45,157 nucleotides of DNA from Gammaproteobacteria bacterium (GCA_022627515.1 JAKEGK010000063.1:1-45157), one strand, 5' to 3'. Positions 33,435 through 44,468 are shown, counted from the stretch's first letter. Notes: generated from the letters alone by a model not told the origin. A program made the numbers and translations.

Positions 33435-35456
33435 ATGATTACCGCACCAACCAGCAAAATCGCAGCAGACAAGAGTCTCTTCGTACTCGGATCTCTGTTG
33501 ACCCTTTCCATTTTGGCCGCCTTCTTTATTTTTAATATTGTTGCGACCAACACCGTGCACGATAAGCAATATATCAATCTGTCCGGCGAGCAACGGGTAC
33601 TTTCACAAAGTATCGTTAAAGACGCGGTGGAGGCATCCTCGGCCAACGTAGAGGCATTCAAGCAGCTCAAATTGTCACGCAATTTGTTTGAGCAAAACCT
33701 CAACCATTTACGCGATGGCAACCCGGAAACCGGCTTGCCGCCTTCCCCGGACAACGTTACCGAACAACTGGATGCGGTAAGTAAATTGTGGAACGAGTTT
33801 GGCACCAACGCCGACACCATTCTGCAGGCCGAAGGCACCATTCGCATGCTGTCTGAATTCGTGGGCGCGGTGAACGAAACCATGCCCACCCTGCTCGCGG
33901 TATCCGACGAGGTGGTCAGTATCATGATTGAATCCGGCGCCAATGCAAGCCAGGTATACGTTGCCAGCCGTCAGCTCATGTTGATTCCCCGTATTTCTGT
34001 AAACGCCAACAAGGTTCTGCAGGGTGGTCAAGGTGCGGCCTCAGCAGCGGACCGGTTCGGACGTGACGCGGCGTTGTTCGGCCGGGTGCTGGACGCGATG
34101 ATCAAGGGCAACAAAAAGATGAACATTCAGCGTGTCCGCGACCCGGATGCGCGCGACAAACTGGCCGAAGTCGCGGAATTGTTTGAAACCGTTCATGACC
34201 TGGTTGGCCGGATTCTCGATCAGACACCAACCTTGTTCGAAGCGCAAAATGCATCAAGCAACATGGTGGAAAAAAGCAAGCAATTGCTTGACGTTACTAC
34301 CAACCTGATGGACGCCTATACACGGCTGGAAGACGAACGGCCTCTTAACGCATTTATGGGTTACATTTTCGGCGGTGTGGCGCTGGTGCTGCTGGTGCTG
34401 CTCGGTTTCAAATTGATGGGTGAAACGCGCCGCCGTCTGGCTGAAACCGCGGAAACCAACCGCCGTAATCAGGATGCGATCATGCGTTTGCTGGATGAAA
34501 TCGGCGACCTTGCGTCGGGCGACCTTACAGCGCAGGCAACCGTAACCGAGGACATCACCGGCGCGATCGCGGACGCTATCAACTACGCTATCGATGCGTT
34601 GCGCCGCCTGGTATCGACCATTAACGAAACCACCGTGCAGGTATCATCCGCGGCCCAGGAAACCCAGGCCACAGCCATGCATCTTGCCGAAGCGTCTGAC
34701 CATCAGGCCGAACAGATTACCGCGGCATCAGCGGCTATCAATGAAATGGCGATTTCTATCGAGCACGTATCCAATAACGCGACCGAGTCGTCCCAGGTTG
34801 CGAACAAATCGGTGGAGATCGCGAAGAAGGGCGCGAAGGCGGTGCAGGATACTATCTTTGGTATGGATTCCATTCGTGAACAGATCCAGGAAACCTCAAA
34901 ACGTATCAAGCGCCTGGGTGAAAGCTCGCAGCAGATCGGTGACATGGTTGAGCTGATTAACGACATTGCCGACCAAACCAACATTCTGGCATTGAACGCG
35001 GCGATTCAGGCGGCCATGGCCGGCGAATCGGGCCGTGGTTTCGCGGTGGTTGCGGACGAGGTGCAGCGGCTCGCTGAAAAATCCACCGACGCCACCAAAC
35101 AGATCGAAGCGCTGGTAAAGACCATTCAGTCCGACACCAATGAAGCGGTGGCATCCATGGAACAGTCCACTGCGGGTGTAGTTACGGGAGCGCAACTGGC
35201 ATTGCGCGCCGGTGAAGCTCTGGAAGAGATCGAAAACGTTTCGGCGCACCTTGCGGATCTGACCCAAAGTATCTCTGACAGCGCGCAGCAACAGGCCACC
35301 GCGGCGGTCAGTATTTCGGAAAGCATGAACGTGATTCAGGAGGTAACCACTCAGACATCTGCCGGTACTAACGAAACCTCGGCGTCTATCGGTAACCTGG
35401 CCGAATTATCAAATGAACTGAGAAAATCCGTATCCGGATTCAAGTTACCAGAGTAA
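33435..35456 (+). CDS. pilJ: PilJ, methyl-accepting chemoreceptor of the Pil-Chp system
   Basis: The 673-residue receptor senses surface contact or pili and controls ChpA. Membrane segment 1 is at about 14-37 ([20 protein letters not shown]). The periplasmic region to about 303 carries two PilJ-type helical sensor modules ([15 protein letters not shown] and a second repeat at about 180-270). Segment 2 is at about 309-328 ([20 protein letters not shown]), then a HAMP-like stretch and the signalling domain with the hairpin tip [31 protein letters not shown] at about 513-543. The AIQAAMAGE form, rather than AIEAARAGE, is typical of PilJ. Preceded by GGGCAGGAG. Confidence 0.97.
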   Translation: MITAPTSKIAADKSLFVLGSLLTLSILAAFFIFNIVATNTVHDKQYINLSGEQRVLSQSIVKDAVEASSANVEAFKQLKLSRNLFEQNLNHLRDGNPETGLPPSPDNVTEQLDAVSKLWNEFGTNADTILQAEGTIRMLSEFVGAVNETMPTLLAVSDEVVSIMIESGANASQVYVASRQLMLIPRISVNANKVLQGGQGAASAADRFGRDAALFGRVLDAMIKGNKKMNIQRVRDPDARDKLAEVAELFETVHDLVGRILDQTPTLFEAQNASSNMVEKSKQLLDVTTNLMDAYTRLEDERPLNAFMGYIFGGVALVLLVLLGFKLMGETRRRLAETAETNRRNQDAIMRLLDEIGDLASGDLTAQATVTEDITGAIADAINYAIDALRRLVSTINETTVQVSSAAQETQATAMHLAEASDHQAEQITAASAAINEMAISIEHVSNNATESSQVANKSVEIAKKGAKAVQDTIFGMDSIREQIQETSKRIKRLGESSQQIGDMVELINDIADQTNILALNAAIQAAMAGESGRGFAVVADEVQRLAEKSTDATKQIEALVKTIQSDTNEAVASMEQSTAGVVTGAQLALRAGEALEEIENVSAHLADLTQSISDSAQQQATAAVSISESMNVIQEVTTQTSAGTNETSASIGNLAELSNELRKSVSGFKLPE

Positions 35457-35533
35457 ATGTATTTTCAGGCATCGTGAGCGGGGATTTTTTCAGCGCACGG
35501 CACTGAACCTGCAAACCTTACTGGGCGTAGAGC

Positions 35534-36460
35534 ATGAGTACCGCTGTATCCATGTTGGAATATGAGGTAATGAAATCCGACGCTAATGAACCGCGGAATA
35601 AACGGGCCGGTTCCGGGCTTGGCGCATTCCCTGAAATGGATGATAAACAGTTCCTGCAATGGGTGGACCTGCTGGAACAACGTACGGGTATGCGTTTGCC
35701 GGATAACCGGCGTTCTTTTCTGGTCACCAATCTCGGCATTCGCATGCGTGAACTGGGTTATAACAGTTTTCAGGAGTATTACGAGTTGCTGCATTCCGGG
35801 CTCGGCGGACATATTGAATGGGACAAGCTGGTCCATTACCTGACTGTTCACGAGACCCGGTTTTTGCGTCACGAAGATTCCATTGCGCTGATACGTGAAA
35901 AATATCTTCCACGCCACCCATGGGAAGTAAAAGAAGATCCCGTCACGATTCATATCTGGAGCGTGGGTTGTTCGACGGGTGAGGAACCCTACAGCATCGC
36001 GATGGCGGTGGATGACCACTTGAAAAAGCTGGGTTGCGAATTTTATCTGGGCATTATTGCCAGCGACATCAGCCGCAGCGCCATCGCGGCTGGCCGCGCC
36101 GGCATCTACAATAAAAACCAGGTTAAAAATATCGAACCGGAATGGTTGAAAAAATATTTTGAAATGCTGCCTGACGGGCGCTATCAGGTCATTCCGGAAT
36201 TGCGCCAACGCGTTTGTTTTAACCAGTTGAATGTTATCAACATGGAAAAGACGCCGATTGGCGCCATGGATATTATCGTCTGCCAGAATTTACTGATTTA
36301 TTTTGACCGCGCAAGAAGAGAGCAAATTGTCAGTAACTTCGTAGAGCACTTAACACCGGGGGGACTATTAGTGTTAGGTGTAGGGGAGTTGGTGAATTGG
36401 TCGCATCCAAAACTGGAACGTTTGAATTATGCAAACACCCTGGCATTCCGGCATAAGTAA
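35534..36460 (+). CDS. pilK: PilK, CheR-type chemoreceptor methyltransferase
   Basis: PilK methylates glutamates of PilJ using S-adenosylmethionine. The 308-residue protein has the CheR layout: an N-terminal helical domain (FLQWVDLLEQRTGMRLPDNR), VHETRFLRHEDSI, the SAM loop IHIWSVGCSTGEEPYSIAMA, GIIASDISRSAIAAGRAGIY, and MDIIVCQNLLIYFDRARREQ, ending with TPGGLLVLGVGELV. The start at ATG 35534 overlaps nothing; inner ATGs at codons 7 and 13 are possible. It sits between pilJ (77 bases) and chpA (14 bases). Confidence 0.95.
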   Translation: MSTAVSMLEYEVMKSDANEPRNKRAGSGLGAFPEMDDKQFLQWVDLLEQRTGMRLPDNRRSFLVTNLGIRMRELGYNSFQEYYELLHSGLGGHIEWDKLVHYLTVHETRFLRHEDSIALIREKYLPRHPWEVKEDPVTIHIWSVGCSTGEEPYSIAMAVDDHLKKLGCEFYLGIIASDISRSAIAAGRAGIYNKNQVKNIEPEWLKKYFEMLPDGRYQVIPELRQRVCFNQLNVINMEKTPIGAMDIIVCQNLLIYFDRARREQIVSNFVEHLTPGGLLVLGVGELVNWSHPKLERLNYANTLAFRHK

Positions 36461-36474
36461 TTGAAGGTGCATTC

Positions 36475-39400
36475 ATGAGCATTGCGCAACAAGAATTAGA
36501 TTACACCACATTGAAGTGGGTCAAGGATGAAATCCAGGAAAGCCTGAATCAGACCCGTCAGGCGCTGGAAGCCTATGTCGAAAATCCCAATGACACGACA
36601 CAAATCCGCTTTTGCGCGACTTATCTGCACCAGATTTACGGCACCCTGCAGATGGTGGAAATTTACGGCGGCGCCTTGCTCGCGGAAGAAATGGAGCTGC
36701 TCGCCAATGCAATCTCCCAAGGCAAGGTTTCCCGCAGAGAAGATGCTTATGAGGTGTTAATGCGGGCGATTCTGCAATTGCCGGCCTACCTGGAACACCT
36801 GGAAAACGGGCAGCAGGACATGCCAGTGATATTGCTGCCGCTGCTCAACGACCTGCGCACCGCCAGGGGTGAACATCTCTTGAGTGAAAACGCGTTTTTC
36901 TCACCCAACCTGAGTGTAGCACTGCCGGATGATGCGAAAAAACCCGGCAAATCCGTTGACGTTCAGCAATATTCAAAAAAATTGCGCCCGGTTTATCAGG
37001 CGGCGCTGGTGCGCTGGTATCGAAACATCAACACCGCCGAAGCCTTGAAAAAAATGGCAATAGTTATCCGTGAATTGCTCCATAACTCGACCACGGAAAA
37101 CGCCATGCGCCTCTGGTGGGTCGCCAGCGGCATCGTGGAGGGTCTACTGGATGGCGGCCTTGAGACCAGCAATTCCATTAAACAGCTGATGGGTCATCAG
37201 ATTGACCGCCAGATCAAGCGCATTACCGACCAAGGTGAAAAATCATTTAATGAAAATCCACCGGTGGAACTGTTAAAAAACCTGCTGTATTACGTCGCAA
37301 CATCCACGTCGCGGGGAGCCCGCACCGGCCAAATCAAAACGGCATTCAACCTGGAGCAGCTGCTGCCGGGAAGCGTGGATGTGAATGAAGCGTTCGCGCA
37401 ATTGCGCGGTTCCAAAACCGACCTCATGCAGAGTGTCTCCGCGGTTATCAAGGAAGACCTGCTGCAGGTCAAGGACCAGCTGGATATTTTCGTGCGCACC
37501 AAGGACAGGCCAGTCAGCGAACTGGAACCGTTGTGCGGTCACCTGCATCGAATTTCTGATACCCTGGCGATGCTGGGGCTGGGTGACCTGCATAAAATCA
37601 TTCAGGATCAACATCGCAGTATTAGAGAAATCGTTCAGTCCGGCGCACAACCTTCTGAATTCAGTTTAATGGAAGTGGCCAGCGCATTGCTGTACGTTGA
37701 ATCCTCACTGGAAGGATTGCAGTCAACAGTTACCAGCTCTGTATTGGGCAGTCACGAAAAAGCCGATACCCTGCTGCCACCCAGCGAACAACGCCAGCTT
37801 AACAACCTCGTCATCACTGAAGCCAACAAGCTCGTGGCAGAGGTGAAGGAAGCGTTTAATGCTTACGCTGTTGACACCGCCAACCGTTCAGCAATTGAAT
37901 CAACTCCCGGCAAACTGGATGAAATCCGCGGCGTACTGGCGATACTGGAACTGCCTCGCGCCGCCAACCTGTTGAACGCGGCTATAGACTATATCCGCCA
38001 CCAGTTGTTGCGCGACGATATCGAGCCCAATCAAAAGGCCCTTGATCTGCTCGCCGATGTCATAACCAGTATTGAATACTTTTTGGAAGCCGTCGCTGAG
38101 AATCGAGGCCATCCAGAAAATATTCTCAGAGTCGCGGAAGCCAGCGCCCAGGAACTCGGCTACACGCCGGAAACCATCAGTGAAATACAGATTAATCGCG
38201 CGGCAACCCGGGCGGAACCGGCAGACGAGGTTGAAATCGCGGCTGTTGCGTTCGACGCCAAACCCGCGCCGGCGCCCAAAGCACCTGAAACAACCATTGA
38301 AAAGCCCGCCGCCCCGAAGCCGGCGCAGGCGGCTGCTGCGCCTGCGGTTGCCCTCGCATCGAAATTGCCTGAAGACGACATAGACGAGGAAATACTGGAA
38401 ATTTTTCTCGAAGAAGCGGACGAAGTGATTGGCACCATGCAGGAAAACCTGCGCGCCTGGAAACAAAACCAGTCCGATTCGGAAGCATTAACGGTATTGC
38501 GCCGCTCCTACCATACCATCAAGGGCAGCGGCCGGCTTGCCGGCGCCAAGGTAGTGGGTGAATTCGCCTGGTCAATAGAAAACATGCTTAACCGTATTAT
38601 CGACGGCCGGCTGGAACTGCAACCGGAAATTTTCAACTTGCTGGAAAAAGCGGAATCCACGTTACGCGGTTGTATTCAACACCTGAAAGGTAAACTGGAC
38701 ACCCAGCCCAACGTGCAGCCTGTTGTTAGTCTGGCTGATGCCTTTGCCAACGGCAGTTATACCAGCGCCGCTCAACCCAAACCTGACCTTATCGACGAAC
38801 TGTTGAGTGATATCATGGCGCCTGCGCCATCCGCGGAAAAACACACTTTGGAACTGCAAGCGCAACTGGAAGCGGAAGACGAAACAGACGGTATCGTCAG
38901 CCCGACCCTGGAACTCACTTTGGAAGAAACGCCCGCAGCAGCCGTAGCGCCTGAGGACGCGGCGGCTTCGCAGAATCTGGCGTTGCTTGATATTTTCATG
39001 AAAGAAACGGCCTCGCATCTTGAGGCCGTATATAAATATCTGAATAAATATTCCGACAGCAACGTTCATCTTGTGACAGAGCCATTGATGCGCGCGCTGC
39101 ACACGCTGCATGGCAGCGCGAACATGGCGGCCGTGGAAAACATAGCCGAGTTAAGCGAGCCCCTCGACCGTTATTTTGCCACCCTGTATGACACCAGGCA
39201 GCCGGTAAGCTCGGACGCCATTGATGTATTGACACAAGGCGCTGCGTTCATCAAAACCATGCTGCATGGCATTGACGACACCAGCATCGCAACACCTGAT
39301 ACCACGGACCTGGTACAACGAATTCACGAGTTGCATGAAGAAGCCAAGGAAGCCGGCGCCCTAAGGGAAGAGGATATGTTATCGATCGTTCCCGCGCTGG

Positions 39401-42400
39401 ATCGGGATGAAAATGACGGACTGGAGCACGTCAGTAAAATGTTCTCTAACTGGTCCCCCGATGGCCTGGGTGACATGGTGGAGGTGCGCGAAGCAACTTC
39501 AGACGGACTGGATGATACCATTGAACTGGCAGCCGAATCGTTTGATGGCTTGTCAGACACTGTCGAACTGGTTTTGGACGAACCTGAGGCAATTACGGAA
39601 AGAATCGAACTTGCCTCAAACGAAGCATTCGGCGGCCTTTCCAGCAGTATTGAAGTGGAAGAAATCGAACTGAGTGCTGAACCGGAATCCGAAGCTATCA
39701 CCCTGGCTGACGAGGAAGAAGTCGACGAGGAATTAATAAGCATTTTCCTGGATGAAGCCGAAGAGCTATTGCGCAACACGGAAGCGCTGATTCAGGGCTG
39801 GAGTAGTGATCCGAGTGAACACTCGATCATGGACGAATTACAGCGCGCGCTACATACCTTGAAAGGCGGCGCGCGCATGGCCAATCTGATACCCATCGCC
39901 AATCTCAGCCATCGTATAGAAACACTGCTCGAAGCCATTACAGACGGCACGGTAACATCGTCGGCGGCCGTCCCCCGGGCGGTGCAACGCTGCCAGGACT
40001 GGTTATCACACGCGGTGGAATCGGTGCGTGCTGGCAAATCACTTGAAGATGCCACCGAACTGCTGGATCTCATACAGTCATACATCGATGCACAGCCTGT
40101 AGATGAGCGGATTGAAGCAGGCGAAACATCCACGCTTGAAGCTGAAGAACAGGCACTCGAGGATGCGTTGCCGCTGGAAGAAGAGCTGACGCTGTCCTTT
40201 GCGCCGGTACTGCCAGCTGCCGCACCAGTGATGGAAGCCGCTCGAGAAACGCAGGATGATGACCTTATAGCCATTTTCCTGGAAGAAGCCGCCGATATTC
40301 AGGAAAACATCGAACAGGTCATACAGCAATGGTTGACCGACCGCGGCAATCTGGAGCTTGTGGCTGAACTGCAACGCGCGTTGCATACCCTGAAAGGCGG
40401 TGCGCGCATGGCGCACGTTAATACAGTGGCGGATGTCGCCCACGCCATGGAAACCCTGCTGGAACAGCTCACAGAACAACAACTGGCCGTGACCAATGAA
40501 CTTCCCTTGCTGATTCAACGGTCTCATGACTGGATAAGCAGCGCAGTGGCAAAAATCCGTGACCGGGGACAACTTCCGGAAGCGTCAGAGTTATTATCAG
40601 CGATTCACCGTTACATCAGCGACTCGGCCGTGACAGAGTCCATTACACTGGCAGAATCGCCAGTGAGCGAGGCGGTTACCGAAAACACCATAGCATTCGA
40701 AATTGAGGAGCGCATGGAGCCCACGGAAGCCGCCGGCAAACCAGACGTTGTCCCGGCGCCTGAATCCGGGGCGATGGAATACGACGAAGATTTAGTCGAA
40801 ATCTTTCTGGAGGAAGCCGAGGAAATTCAGGAAAACATCGACCGGATTCTACACGACTGGTCAAAAGACGCCGCGAATCGTGAACTTATTGCCGAAGTGC
40901 AGCGTGCGTTACATACCTTAAAAGGCGGCGCTCGCATGGCCGGTATTAAACCGGTTGGTGACTTAAGTCATGCCATCGAATCACTTATGGAATCGGTCAC
41001 TGAAGGCCGATTGAATCCTACGAATGAATTTCCCAGGGTTGTTCATGCCTGTCATGATTGGCTGGCTGCGGCCATCGAGCAGGTTAAGCATCATCAGCCA
41101 TTGGGATCGCCGTCATCACTGATCAAGCAATTGGAAAACTTGCTGGCGGGAAGATCCGCCCTGGAAGGCATATCGGATATCGAACAACGCGCCATTAAAA
41201 CGGCCAGGAAACCTGCTCCGGCGGCGGAAATTAAAAAGCCCGCACCAAAACCAAAAGCAGAAAAGAAAAAACCCGAACCGGCGCCAGCGCGCATTGAACC
41301 AGCCGCGCCAGGCAGCCTGATTAGCTTGTCCGGCTTTCGCAGCAAGGACGACTATGACGCGACGCTGATTCAAAGACCGGAAGAGACAGCGCAATCCAAG
41401 GTACGCGCGACCGAAGAGCAATTTCGTGTCAAATCGGAACTGATTGACCACATGGTCAACCACGCGGGCGAAGTCAACATCTATAACGCGCGTATTGCCC
41501 AACAACTGGGACAGTGGCACTTCAATCTAAAGGAATTGCAGCAGACCGTCGGACGTTTACGTGAACAGTTGCGAAATTTTGAGATGGAAACCGAAGCGCA
41601 GATTATGTACCGGCACATCCCGGATGCATCTGCTGTAGGAGCAGGAGGTTCTGTCTCCATTACAACAACGGACCTCTCCTTTGATCCGCTGGAAATGGAC
41701 CGTTTTTCCTACATGCAGCAGTTGTCGCGAAGCATGGTGGAAAGTTTTGACGACTTGACCAGTATTCAAAACGCTCTGGAAGGCCTGTCCGGCGATACGG
41801 ATTTATTATTGCTGCAACAATCGCGCATTAATAACGATTTGCAGGAAGCGCTTATGAAGACGCGCTTAACGCCTTTCTCGAGCGTAGTCGCGCGGCTGCG
41901 GCGCGTGGTGCGCCAAACCTGCCAGGAAACCGGCAAGGAAGCGGATTTGCAGATCCACGGCGCGGAAGGTGAAATGGACCGCTCCCAGTTAAATCGTATT
42001 GTTCCGGCACTGGAACATATATTAAGGAATGCCATTGACCACGGCCTCGAAAAACCCGCCGATCGTAAAAAAGCGCAAAAGCCGGAGATCGGCGTGATCG
42101 CCATCAATTTCAGCCGCGAAGGATCTGAAGTGGTGTTGCGGATTTCCGACGATGGCGCCGGGATGAATGTAGACGCTATTCGCAGGAAAGCCATCGAGCG
42201 CGGCCTTATCGATAAAAATTCCAAGGTGGATGATGACGAAATACTCGACTTTATTCTTCAGTCCGGCTTCAGCACAGCGGAGCAGGTGACGCAGATCTCC
42301 GGACGCGGTGTCGGTATGGATGTGGTCAATACCGAAATCAAGCAGCTCAATGGTTCGCTGTATATCGCGACTGAAAAAGGCAAGGGTTCAACGTTTACCA

Positions 42401-43263
42401 TTCGCCTGCCTCTCACCGTACTGATCAACCAGGCCTTGATGGTGCAGGTGGATGAGGCGGTTTATGCCATTTCCCTGTCCAACATTGAACACGTTGTCCG
42501 GGTCACCAGTGAAGAATTGAACAAACTCGTTTTCGGCAAAGCGTCCGATTATGTTTACGCCGGCTATCAATACGAGCACTTGCACATTGGCTATGTGCTG
42601 CATGGCACGGCGCCGGCCAAAATGCCGGAGAAAGGCAAATTCCCGATACTCCTGGCCCGCAGTGGTGAACACCGTGTGGCGCTGCAGGTGGATCAATTAA
42701 TCGGCCGTCAGGAAATTGTTATCAAATCAGTCGGGCAACAATTGAGTTCGATCAACAGTATCTCAGGCGCCACCATACTTCCCGATGGTGAAGTGGCGTT
42801 GATTCTTGATCTCAGCACGCTGATCCGCACCAGTCACGCGTTGCAAAAGACCGATGAAGTGCGTGAAGTGGCCGCCGCCGTCCCGGCGGAAAAACCGCCT
42901 GTCGTATTGATCGTGGACGACTCCATTACAGTGCGCAAAGTCACGCAGCGCCTCTTGAACCGTCACAATTACGAACCGCTGACCGCCAAAGACGGTATGG
43001 ATGCATTAACCGTAATGTTGGAGAATATTCCTGATATCATTCTGCTCGACGTGGAAATGCCGCGAATGGACGGTTACGAATTAGCAACTGCCGTACGAAG
43101 TGATCCAAGGTTAAAACATATACCGATAATAATGATTACATCGCGGACCGGCGACAAGCATCGTGACCGGGCGCTAAATATTGGTGTTAATATGTATATG
43201 GGCAAGCCGTATCAGGAACATGAACTACTGGAAAATATCCAGTCCCTATTGAATGATCAATAA
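36475..43263 (+). CDS. chpA: ChpA, multi-Hpt hybrid CheA-type histidine kinase
   Basis: The 2262-residue kinase is the core of the Pil-Chp system. The N-terminal third is FimL/Hpt-like with degenerate Hpt signatures near His52 and His358. Five Hpt domains follow, with phosphorylatable His680 (YHTIKGSGRLAG), His876 (LHTLHGSANMAA), His1127, His1304 and His1480; the last three share RALHTLKGGARMA and are spaced 177 and 176 residues. Next come a dimerisation region (1645-1810), the ATPase domain (N box HILRNAIDHGLEKP, G1 DDGAGM, G2 GRGVGMDVV), a CheW domain (about 1980-2120) and a C-terminal receiver with acidic Asp2148/2149, phosphoacceptor Asp2192 and Lys2244. Pro/Ala-rich linkers join the parts. 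Somewhat shorter than Pseudomonas ChpA. Confidence 0.97.
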   Translation: MSIAQQELDYTTLKWVKDEIQESLNQTRQALEAYVENPNDTTQIRFCATYLHQIYGTLQMVEIYGGALLAEEMELLANAISQGKVSRREDAYEVLMRAILQLPAYLEHLENGQQDMPVILLPLLNDLRTARGEHLLSENAFFSPNLSVALPDDAKKPGKSVDVQQYSKKLRPVYQAALVRWYRNINTAEALKKMAIVIRELLHNSTTENAMRLWWVASGIVEGLLDGGLETSNSIKQLMGHQIDRQIKRITDQGEKSFNENPPVELLKNLLYYVATSTSRGARTGQIKTAFNLEQLLPGSVDVNEAFAQLRGSKTDLMQSVSAVIKEDLLQVKDQLDIFVRTKDRPVSELEPLCGHLHRISDTLAMLGLGDLHKIIQDQHRSIREIVQSGAQPSEFSLMEVASALLYVESSLEGLQSTVTSSVLGSHEKADTLLPPSEQRQLNNLVITEANKLVAEVKEAFNAYAVDTANRSAIESTPGKLDEIRGVLAILELPRAANLLNAAIDYIRHQLLRDDIEPNQKALDLLADVITSIEYFLEAVAENRGHPENILRVAEASAQELGYTPETISEIQINRAATRAEPADEVEIAAVAFDAKPAPAPKAPETTIEKPAAPKPAQAAAAPAVALASKLPEDDIDEEILEIFLEEADEVIGTMQENLRAWKQNQSDSEALTVLRRSYHTIKGSGRLAGAKVVGEFAWSIENMLNRIIDGRLELQPEIFNLLEKAESTLRGCIQHLKGKLDTQPNVQPVVSLADAFANGSYTSAAQPKPDLIDELLSDIMAPAPSAEKHTLELQAQLEAEDETDGIVSPTLELTLEETPAAAVAPEDAAASQNLALLDIFMKETASHLEAVYKYLNKYSDSNVHLVTEPLMRALHTLHGSANMAAVENIAELSEPLDRYFATLYDTRQPVSSDAIDVLTQGAAFIKTMLHGIDDTSIATPDTTDLVQRIHELHEEAKEAGALREEDMLSIVPALDRDENDGLEHVSKMFSNWSPDGLGDMVEVREATSDGLDDTIELAAESFDGLSDTVELVLDEPEAITERIELASNEAFGGLSSSIEVEEIELSAEPESEAITLADEEEVDEELISIFLDEAEELLRNTEALIQGWSSDPSEHSIMDELQRALHTLKGGARMANLIPIANLSHRIETLLEAITDGTVTSSAAVPRAVQRCQDWLSHAVESVRAGKSLEDATELLDLIQSYIDAQPVDERIEAGETSTLEAEEQALEDALPLEEELTLSFAPVLPAAAPVMEAARETQDDDLIAIFLEEAADIQENIEQVIQQWLTDRGNLELVAELQRALHTLKGGARMAHVNTVADVAHAMETLLEQLTEQQLAVTNELPLLIQRSHDWISSAVAKIRDRGQLPEASELLSAIHRYISDSAVTESITLAESPVSEAVTENTIAFEIEERMEPTEAAGKPDVVPAPESGAMEYDEDLVEIFLEEAEEIQENIDRILHDWSKDAANRELIAEVQRALHTLKGGARMAGIKPVGDLSHAIESLMESVTEGRLNPTNEFPRVVHACHDWLAAAIEQVKHHQPLGSPSSLIKQLENLLAGRSALEGISDIEQRAIKTARKPAPAAEIKKPAPKPKAEKKKPEPAPARIEPAAPGSLISLSGFRSKDDYDATLIQRPEETAQSKVRATEEQFRVKSELIDHMVNHAGEVNIYNARIAQQLGQWHFNLKELQQTVGRLREQLRNFEMETEAQIMYRHIPDASAVGAGGSVSITTTDLSFDPLEMDRFSYMQQLSRSMVESFDDLTSIQNALEGLSGDTDLLLLQQSRINNDLQEALMKTRLTPFSSVVARLRRVVRQTCQETGKEADLQIHGAEGEMDRSQLNRIVPALEHILRNAIDHGLEKPADRKKAQKPEIGVIAINFSREGSEVVLRISDDGAGMNVDAIRRKAIERGLIDKNSKVDDDEILDFILQSGFSTAEQVTQISGRGVGMDVVNTEIKQLNGSLYIATEKGKGSTFTIRLPLTVLINQALMVQVDEAVYAISLSNIEHVVRVTSEELNKLVFGKASDYVYAGYQYEHLHIGYVLHGTAPAKMPEKGKFPILLARSGEHRVALQVDQLIGRQEIVIKSVGQQLSSINSISGATILPDGEVALILDLSTLIRTSHALQKTDEVREVAAAVPAEKPPVVLIVDDSITVRKVTQRLLNRHNYEPLTAKDGMDALTVMLENIPDIILLDVEMPRMDGYELATAVRSDPRLKHIPIIMITSRTGDKHRDRALNIGVNMYMGKPYQEHELLENIQSLLNDQ

Positions 43264-44364
43264 ATGCTGGAACCCAAAATTGCCACAACGACCAAGGTAG
43301 CTGTATTTGCTTCATCCCAGAATCAGCGCCAACTCCTGCAAACCATGCTCGAACAGAACGGGCTTGAAGTGGTTGTAAGCGAAGCTATTGGCGAAAAATT
43401 CCTGACTGCGCTGAAAAAAAATCCCCCTGATGTGCTGCTCATCGATTTGCGTGATGATGAGGACGAGGATCTGGATTTCCTTGATATCCTCACCGGGCAA
43501 AGTAGTACCCCGATTCTGTTTAACGACAGCGGCCCGGAAGGTGTCAGCCTGGCGGCATCCGGCGATAATTGGGCAAAAAAACTGGCCGGCAAACTGACGG
43601 AAATGGCGAACGGGGCAAAAGCGGTTGAAAAATCCCCGGCGGACGAAACTCCTTTCCCCATGGTTAATCCGCAGATCCCTAAAACACCGGCGGCTACGCC
43701 GGATGTATTCGCGGGAGCAACCGTCAACCAGACGCCAGCCAAAACCAAAACCCCGGTTAAATCCGTTGGGCCCGAAAAAGCAGTGGACAACGCGGATATT
43801 AACGTTTGGGTTCTCGGGGCATCCCTGGGAGGTCCCCAGGCGGTACGCCAGTTTCTGGCGGCTATCCAGGAAGACCTGCCGGTAGTATTTATTCTGGCGC
43901 AGCACATTGGCGCTAACCACGTATCGTTGTTGGCGGAACAATTGAACCGCGTAACGGCGTTTGATGTGTTACCCGGCAAAACCGGTCATAAGCTCAAACA
44001 TGGTGAAGTCATCCTGACACCGGCGGATAAACAGCTTTCTATTACGAAAGACGGTTTCCTCGCGTTAACGCAGGCGCCCCCGGCAACGATCTATTCACCC
44101 AGTATTGATAACGTCATGATAGAAGTTGCGCGGTGTTACGGTCAGAGATCCGGCACCATCGTATTCAGCGGAATGGGAGATGATGGCGCAAGGGGATGTG
44201 AAGCGATTGCGGAAAACGGTGGCATTGTGTGGGCCCAGGATATTGCGAGCTGCGTGGTCAGCAGCATGCCGGACCAGGCGCGCAAGACCGGAAAGGTATC
44301 TTATAGCGCCAATCCGGAACAACTGGCCAGGCACCTGTATGAATTTTACCGCAAGGCAAAATAA
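43264..44364 (+). CDS. chpB: ChpB, CheB-type methylesterase with degenerate receiver
   Basis: ChpB removes receptor methyl groups from PilJ. The 366-residue protein has the catalytic triad Ser187 (LGASLGGPQ), His214 (AQHIGANH) and Asp307 (SGMGDDGARG) in the C-terminal CheB domain (about 178-362). The N-terminal ~115 residues look like a receiver fold with a central Asp61 (VLLIDLRDDEDED) but no acidic pair at the first strand (VAVFASSQN), so phosphorylation control is probably lost. A Pro/Lys/Thr-rich linker (120-175) joins them. The ATG follows the chpA stop with no gap. Confidence 0.94.
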   Translation: MLEPKIATTTKVAVFASSQNQRQLLQTMLEQNGLEVVVSEAIGEKFLTALKKNPPDVLLIDLRDDEDEDLDFLDILTGQSSTPILFNDSGPEGVSLAASGDNWAKKLAGKLTEMANGAKAVEKSPADETPFPMVNPQIPKTPAATPDVFAGATVNQTPAKTKTPVKSVGPEKAVDNADINVWVLGASLGGPQAVRQFLAAIQEDLPVVFILAQHIGANHVSLLAEQLNRVTAFDVLPGKTGHKLKHGEVILTPADKQLSITKDGFLALTQAPPATIYSPSIDNVMIEVARCYGQRSGTIVFSGMGDDGARGCEAIAENGGIVWAQDIASCVVSSMPDQARKTGKVSYSANPEQLARHLYEFYRKAK

Positions 44365-44468
44365 AGTTTTTCGCCGGCGCACCGTAAAGATTATTTAACG
44401 CTCTTGCAGATTTCAGATCAGATATTTCTATTCCAGGTACACACCACTAAATCCGGGTAAACACCAGC

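Noticed and set aside
35465-36208. 247-codon minus-strand open frame opposite pilK
   Set aside because: It lies antisense to a well-supported CheR gene, has no recognisable domain, and is the kind of long shadow frame expected opposite codon-biased genes.
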